A stretch of DNA of 64,000 nt from Chitinophagaceae bacterium PMP191F (GTDB taxonomy: Bacteria; Bacteroidota; Bacteroidia; Chitinophagales; Chitinophagaceae). Location: NCBI GenBank assembly GCA_001302245.1, contig LGYU01000018.1, positions 43,725-107,724 of the forward strand, in the 5' to 3' direction. The notes beneath the pieces were generated by a model. The model worked only from the letters and a program-made list of their open reading frames with translations, was not told where the DNA came from and ran no database searches. The position numbers were made by a program, and so were the translations under genes. Below are positions 59,896-64,000 of the stretch, in pieces. Position 1 is the stretch's first letter; every line of letters begins with the position of its first letter.

Positions 59896-60129
59896 GGGGG
59901 AAGGCACAAGGTTCAAGATATAAGGTTCAAAGGTATAAGATCTAAAGTGCAGGGCATAGTGTATTTCCCTGCACTTTCTGTATATACATATGTTGCTAAA
60001 CGAGGTAATAGTTTTCTGCATTAACTTTTTCATTTTTTGATCTTCGGTGCTCCTTCATTCTGGCTTTTCCTGTAACTTGTTTGGGCTAAACCGATTTTGT
60101 ACTAATCATTTCCTGTAAAGTTTTGTCAA
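59896..60129. other. Gap with hairpin and repeat words before the oxidoreductase gene
   Basis: It opens with CACAAGGTTCAAGATATAAGGTTCAAAGG, a word also found in other repeat tracts of the window. A stem AAAGTGCAGGG/CCCTGCACTTT (59944-59977) follows, then AT-rich DNA up to the next ATG. Confidence 0.45.
59944..59979 (+). terminator. Probable terminator after the T9SS protein gene
   Basis: An 11-base perfect stem with a 12-base loop, 49 bases after the stop codon. The trailing T-run is short, so efficiency is uncertain. Confidence 0.6.
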
Positions 60130-61569
60130 ATGAAAAAAAAGCACCAGATCAGTCAGTCGCGCAGGCACTTTATCCGGAATACCTCGGTAGCTGCTGCCGG
60201 CTTTTTTATTGTACCCAGGCACGTGTTGGGACGTGGTTTTGTAGCTCCCAGTGATAAACTGAATATTGCCGGTATCGGTGCCGGTGGTAAAGGACAGAGC
60301 GACCTGTCGGAATTTGCCAAAAGTCCCAATGTGAACATTGTGGCTTTGTGTGATGTGGATGATCGTGCTGCAGCCAAATCACGTACACGTTTTGCCAAAG
60401 CGAATTATTACAGGGATTTCCGGGAAATGCTGGAGAAAGAGAAAAACAATATTGATGCCTGCTCTATTTCCACACCGGACAATACACACGCAGTAGCAAC
60501 CCTTGCTGCCATGCAACTGGGTAAGCATGTATATACACAAAAACCGCTGACACACGATATTTATGAAGCAAGATTGCTGACAGAAGCCGCTAAAAAATAC
60601 AAAGTGGTAACCCAGATGGGCAACCAGGGAGGATCGGGCGACGGTGTACGCATTGGTAAAGAAATTTTTGAAGCCGGTTTACTGGGCGAAGTCCATACAG
60701 CTCATGCCTGGACCAATCGCCCGGTATGGCCGCAGGGGATACCTACGCCCTCCGGAAAATTTGATATTCCCAAAGAACTGGACTGGGATCTGTGGTTAGG
60801 CCCTGCCAAAAACATTGATTACAATCCTGCTTATGTACCGTTCAACTGGCGTGGCTGGTGGGCATTTGGTACCGGTGCATTGGGCGATATGGCCTGTCAT
60901 ATTATGGACCCTATCTATCGCATTTTGCCCATTTTATATCCTGATTCTGTTGAGTGCAGTGTAAGCAACCAATGGAAAGATATGTGGGCAGAAGCGAATT
61001 ATATTGACAGTTGTCCGCCATCTTCTATCATTCACCTGAATTACCCGCGCAATGATGGCAAAGGCAATATCAAAGTATCATGGCATGATGGTGGCCTGTT
61101 GCCGCAACGTCCTGACGAACTATTGCCGGAAGAAGCATTTGGCAACTGGGATGGTGGTGTATTATTCATTGGTACCAAAGGAAAACTGTTGTTTGACTGT
61201 TATGGAGCCAATCCGCGTTTACTGCCTACCAAACTGATGACAGAAAAGAAGCTGCCCAAACCAACCATCAAACGTGTTACGGAGGGGCACTATATACAAT
61301 GGGTAAACGCCTGTATGGCCGGTTATGGTAAAGGCGAAACCAGTTCTCCCTTTGAATATGCAGGGCCGTTTACAGAAAGCATCCTGATCGGCAACCTGGC
61401 TATCCGTAGCTGGATGATGGTAAATCCCAAACTGAAAGGATGGGAAGACAAATACCTTGGCCGCAAGAAGTTGCTGTGGGATGCAAAAAATATGAAGATC
61501 ACCAATTTTGACGAGGCCAATCAATTTGTAAAACGCGAATACCGCGATGGCTGGAACCTGACCTTGTAA
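60130..61569 (+). CDS. TAT-exported Gfo/Idh/MocA-family oxidoreductase
   Basis: A 479-residue NAD(P)-dependent sugar-type dehydrogenase. A twin-arginine signal (SRRHFIRNTSVAAAGFF) sends the folded protein to the periplasm. The Rossmann part has GIGAGGKGQSDL and VALCDVDDRAAAKS. The conserved EKP-type site appears as YTQKPLTHDIYEARLL, and MDPIYRILPILYP and a bacterial-type C-terminal domain follow. Exported members of this family are abundant in Bacteroidota and act on sugars or glycosides; the substrate is unknown. The gene stands alone, with a terminator behind it. Confidence 0.92.
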   Translation: MKKKHQISQSRRHFIRNTSVAAAGFFIVPRHVLGRGFVAPSDKLNIAGIGAGGKGQSDLSEFAKSPNVNIVALCDVDDRAAAKSRTRFAKANYYRDFREMLEKEKNNIDACSISTPDNTHAVATLAAMQLGKHVYTQKPLTHDIYEARLLTEAAKKYKVVTQMGNQGGSGDGVRIGKEIFEAGLLGEVHTAHAWTNRPVWPQGIPTPSGKFDIPKELDWDLWLGPAKNIDYNPAYVPFNWRGWWAFGTGALGDMACHIMDPIYRILPILYPDSVECSVSNQWKDMWAEANYIDSCPPSSIIHLNYPRNDGKGNIKVSWHDGGLLPQRPDELLPEEAFGNWDGGVLFIGTKGKLLFDCYGANPRLLPTKLMTEKKLPKPTIKRVTEGHYIQWVNACMAGYGKGETSSPFEYAGPFTESILIGNLAIRSWMMVNPKLKGWEDKYLGRKKLLWDAKNMKITNFDEANQFVKREYRDGWNLTL

Positions 61570-61596
61570 TGATAGATATTGAAGTTTTTGAAATAG

Positions 61597-61628
61597 AAGG
61601 ATTTCGTCTGCCGGCGAAATCCTTTTTT
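61597..61628 (+). terminator. Intrinsic terminator after the oxidoreductase gene
   Basis: AAGGATTTCG (61597-61606) pairs with CGAAATCCTT (61615-61624) around an 8-base loop, followed by a run of T. Confidence 0.88.
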
Positions 61629-61762
61629 ATTGTAATGGATTGATAGGTGAAAACACTGGTTATCTTTCCAGGCATATTTCATGCAATGGTAAAAAAGAAC
61701 AGGGACCCTGAGTGCTTGCACATCTCAAAATCCCCGTATCTCAAAATCTGCAATGCAGTAAT

Positions 61763-62119
61763 TTATTTCTCCAGCAAACCATCAGTTTGCCATTGTTTAA
61801 ATACATTGATGGTAGAGTCGGACAGTTTGGGGTGACGTGCAGGCATAAAACCTTTTTCACCCGGATTTTTCTGTATCCTTACCAGTATATCGTCAATGTC
61901 AGCTTTTACAGCAGCATACGTGTTGTAAGGTTTTTTGTTTCCCTGTGGCGGCATATGACAGGGTGCACAGCTGACAGCCATGATCGGCTGTACATTGGCT
62001 TCGTAGGTTAATGACTTTGGTTTGGCAGGGGCCGCTGATGCCTGTGATTTTTTGGATGATGTACAAAATTGCATGGCCAGGGTTGTGAGTACCAGTGCCG
62101 AAAGAACAATTTTTTTCAT
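61763..62119 (-). CDS. Small c-type cytochrome-domain protein
   Basis: A 118-residue exported protein with a signal peptide (residues 1-~19; Cys19 may be lipidated, though the lipobox is imperfect). A single haem-binding motif CAPCH follows, in PIMAVSCAPCHMPPQGNKKP. The C-terminal GFMPARHPKLSDSTINVFKQW carries the axial-ligand Met and matches the cytochrome c family seen in large Bacteroidota membrane cytochromes. It is a stand-alone single-haem electron carrier. The converging oxidoreductase upstream is a possible but unproven partner. Confidence 0.87.
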   Translation of the reverse strand: MKKIVLSALVLTTLAMQFCTSSKKSQASAAPAKPKSLTYEANVQPIMAVSCAPCHMPPQGNKKPYNTYAAVKADIDDILVRIQKNPGEKGFMPARHPKLSDSTINVFKQWQTDGLLEK

Positions 62120-62318
62120 GTAGTCCGTGTTTTAAAGTGTTTCGGTAAATGTGGAAATGTGAAACGCTATGTTGTTTGGTTAAAAACGTATTGACTGGCC
62201 GGTCAATATGGTTTGGGCAATCTGTTGTATTGGGCGATACAATACTATAAATTTAAGGGAACTGTTTTTTGACCGGTTTACCCTTCATCCTAATTCCTGT
62301 TCAAAGTAAATGGGGTGA

Positions 62319-63233
62319 TCATTCCTCGGGAGATGCCGGGTCAATAGTAATAAGACGTGATAATGCCAGTAACTCCTGCTGTTTGTAACGATTTTTTTCA
62401 TCGTCAAAACATTTGCTGAACTCTTCCAGCAGCATCTGGGTAATGCGTTTGTTGGAAAGAGGTTTAAAATAAACGTCGGCAGGCTGTACATTGATGCGTT
62501 TAAAATAGGTTTCCACATCCTTATGGGTGAATACCTGTCCGCTGGCCGGATCAATGAAGAACTCCGGTCTGTATGATACTTCTTCGGTATGGCGGGTAAA
62601 GTCGTAGTCTGCCTTGAAATAAGCCAGTACAAAATGTTGTGGAATACTGACAGCTTTCACCGGTATATCCAGCAGTTCGGCCAGTATTACATACAGTATA
62701 CCATTGGCAAACGCATTGCCCCGTTTGGTTTCCAGTTGCTTGTTGATCAGGAATTCTTCGGGCGCCTGGTAGGCTACTTCGGTACCTTTCAGGTTATAAT
62801 AATTGTACAGTATACTGGTCAGCACATTCACCTGTTCAAGCGGTGTAAGATAGCTGTTCAGTTCAAGCCAGATGTTGCGGCGTAATTTTTCTATTTCCTG
62901 GTATACCTGTGCAGTAGTAAGATCAGGGTATTGAAATTTTGCGGTCAGCAGTGCTGCGGTCAGCAGATCCTGGTGATTGCTTTTATTCCAGTTCTCAAAT
63001 TCAGTAGTAAGATCGTGATAGTGCAAGCGATGGATCAGCAGTTCAATGCGTTCCTGTATATCCTGGCTGATGGTATTTTCCCAGAGATTTTCGAGGTTAG
63101 GGATAATACCTTTCCCGTAATCGATGATGCGGGTAGATACCACATCAAAGACCTCGTTGTCAGGGTCATCGATCAGGTGAAAAAGTGCAGATATTTCCTT
63201 GGTTTCTTCCATCACTTGTCTGATTACAGGCAT
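62319..63233 (-). CDS. SirB1-like transglutaminase-fold protein
   Basis: A 304-residue soluble protein. The N-terminal ~110 residues are helical (HEAT-like, EISALFHLIDDPDNEVFDVV). The SirB1/transglutaminase-like core follows (about 125-230: YNLKGTEVAYQAPEEFLINK, then KRGNAFANGILYVILAELL and PQHFVLAYF). The catalytic Cys of true transglutaminases is replaced by Ala in KRGNA. The His in PQHF is kept. It is therefore likely non-catalytic, as is usual for SirB1_N proteins. I chose the ATG at 63233; the upstream in-frame TTG at 63248 is the only alternative. Confidence 0.85.
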   Translation of the reverse strand: MPVIRQVMEETKEISALFHLIDDPDNEVFDVVSTRIIDYGKGIIPNLENLWENTISQDIQERIELLIHRLHYHDLTTEFENWNKSNHQDLLTAALLTAKFQYPDLTTAQVYQEIEKLRRNIWLELNSYLTPLEQVNVLTSILYNYYNLKGTEVAYQAPEEFLINKQLETKRGNAFANGILYVILAELLDIPVKAVSIPQHFVLAYFKADYDFTRHTEEVSYRPEFFIDPASGQVFTHKDVETYFKRINVQPADVYFKPLSNKRITQMLLEEFSKCFDDEKNRYKQQELLALSRLITIDPASPEE

Positions 63234-63304
63234 TGCATCAATACGCAATCAATATCGCGCAAACTATCAGAATAGGAACAAAAATGTTTTCCACAAATTA
63301 ACAA

Positions 63305-63853
63305 TCAGTTCATCGGGAATTCAGAGCCAAGTGGTAAATAGGTGTTAAAAAGCCGCTCCAGTTCACGCTTGTCAGGCGGTGTGGTAATGGTTCGTTTGGG
63401 GATAACAATTGCGTGGTGGCTACTGGTATACAGGTAATAGCTGCCTGTGGTTTCAGCTTTTTTTACAATTGCTTCCCAGTCGTATTTACTTTCCGATGCG
63501 GGGTCTTTATCAATAATACCGGTATCAGACAGTATTACTTCCGCAGCTTCCAGTATATGATGGTTTTCGGGTTCCAGCAGAATATTGTGTACCCGTTTAC
63601 GGATGGAGCGTTTAATAAGCCAGGGAACCATCAAAAAGTAAGCAACGGCAATCACTACAAAAATTACCAGGTCTATTGTAAGCTGGCGGCTGTGATTGGT
63701 AAAAATATACAATGCTGCAACAGCGGCATACATCAGGAAAACGCGGAGATAGTAACGCAGCCGGTAACCTTTTTTATCAGGCGCGGCCCAGGCCGTATAA
63801 TAATTGTAGTCAAAGTATTCCTCTTCGGTAAGATGATATCTGAGGGTAAGCAT
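63305..63853 (-). CDS. YcxB-like membrane protein
   Basis: A 182-residue protein. A charged N-terminus (LTEEEYFDYNYYTAW) is followed by two membrane helices (about 36-52 and 60-80). A cytosolic beta-rich domain follows (residues ~100-182), with IVKKAETTGSYYLYTSSHHAIVIPKR, the YcxB pattern. Function is unknown. It is 71 bases upstream of the SirB1-like gene on the same strand. Confidence 0.85.
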   Translation of the reverse strand: MLTLRYHLTEEEYFDYNYYTAWAAPDKKGYRLRYYLRVFLMYAAVAALYIFTNHSRQLTIDLVIFVVIAVAYFLMVPWLIKRSIRKRVHNILLEPENHHILEAAEVILSDTGIIDKDPASESKYDWEAIVKKAETTGSYYLYTSSHHAIVIPKRTITTPPDKRELERLFNTYLPLGSEFPMN

Positions 63854-64000
63854 GAGCGTTGAAACGACGGTTTGATTGTTAAAACAGTTGAAATGCCTGA
63901 TGGTTGTTACCGGTATACGATATTACCACCAGATAATGCAACAATTAAACCATCCTGGGCAGTTGTACACCGCCCGTATGGTGTTCAAGCCGGTTATTTT
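63854..64000. other. Right edge: no assignable gene
   Basis: The last 147 bases run off the window. Two forward frames are open from ATGs at 63893 and 63936 to the edge, and a reverse frame runs in from the edge to a stop near 63948. None has enough length to identify. Confidence 0.5.

Noticed and set aside
61647..61835. Forward frames between the oxidoreductase and the cytochrome gene
   Set aside because: They overlap the cytochrome gene on the other strand and contain repeat-like words (CATCTCAAAATCCCC).
63893..64000. Partial gene at the right edge
   Set aside because: Two forward frames and one reverse frame are open over the last ~100 bases; none is long enough to prefer.

Overview
The window comes from a Bacteroidota chromosome, most likely the family Chitinophagaceae (Chitinophaga/Niastella-like). 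I infer this from tandem SusC/SusD pairs, an ECF sigma/FecR pair, a type IX secretion (gliding-type) C-terminal domain, several promoters with the Bacteroidota -7 element TAnnTTTG, and the lack of Shine-Dalgarno sequences. No tRNA, rRNA, CRISPR array, insertion sequence or prophage is visible. The window opens inside metK. Its last ~150 bases hold no gene I can assign.

Layout. 1-6.8 kb: metK end, Nudix hydrolase overlapping an RlmB-type rRNA methyltransferase, an outer-membrane barrel, an SCO copper protein with a small Cys-rich partner, Dps, and a FecR/sigma pair whose sigma factor ends in a hydrophobic helix. 6.8-14.2 kb: a peptide-secretion locus. It has a HlyD-type adaptor, a C39-peptidase ABC exporter, an XRE regulator and two short genes on opposite strands with near-identical 20-residue double-glycine leaders and Leu/Gly/Asn/Ser-rich cores, followed by a Cys-rich lipoprotein. 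14.5-17 kb: an AraC regulator and an FAD monooxygenase.

17.4-43.1 kb is a large polysaccharide utilization locus: GH16, SusC-SusD, SusC-SusD, terminator, GH88, GH30, GH43 (subfamily 24-like), two LacZ-type GH2 enzymes, a DUF2264 protein, and a GH2 beta-glucuronidase fused to a BNR_4 beta-propeller. This set fits degradation of type II arabinogalactan (arabinogalactan protein). GH16 and GH43 would cut the beta-1,3-galactan backbone. GH30 and the GH2 galactosidases would take the beta-1,6 side chains. The fusion, DUF2264 and GH88 would remove rhamnose-capped or unsaturated glucuronic acid. No arabinofuranosidase and no dedicated regulator lie in the window.

43-64 kb is mostly housekeeping and accessory genes: DUF1877, PadR plus membrane protein, DUF4846, an NtrC-like regulator without a DNA-binding domain, a four-helix-bundle gene broken by an in-frame TAG, a CarH-like MerR regulator with a degraded B12 motif divergent from signal peptidase I, cytidine deaminase, a YhdH/ferredoxin-reductase pair, macro-domain protein, Ogt, CsaA-like protein, OsmC, a T9SS-exported repeat protein, a TAT-exported Gfo/Idh/MocA oxidoreductase, a c-type cytochrome, a SirB1-like protein and a YcxB-like membrane protein.

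The strongest candidates for something new are the double-glycine peptide locus (8.2-13.3 kb) and the glucuronidase-propeller fusion (39.9-43.1 kb). A family of composite intergenic repeats recurs in at least four non-coding gaps.
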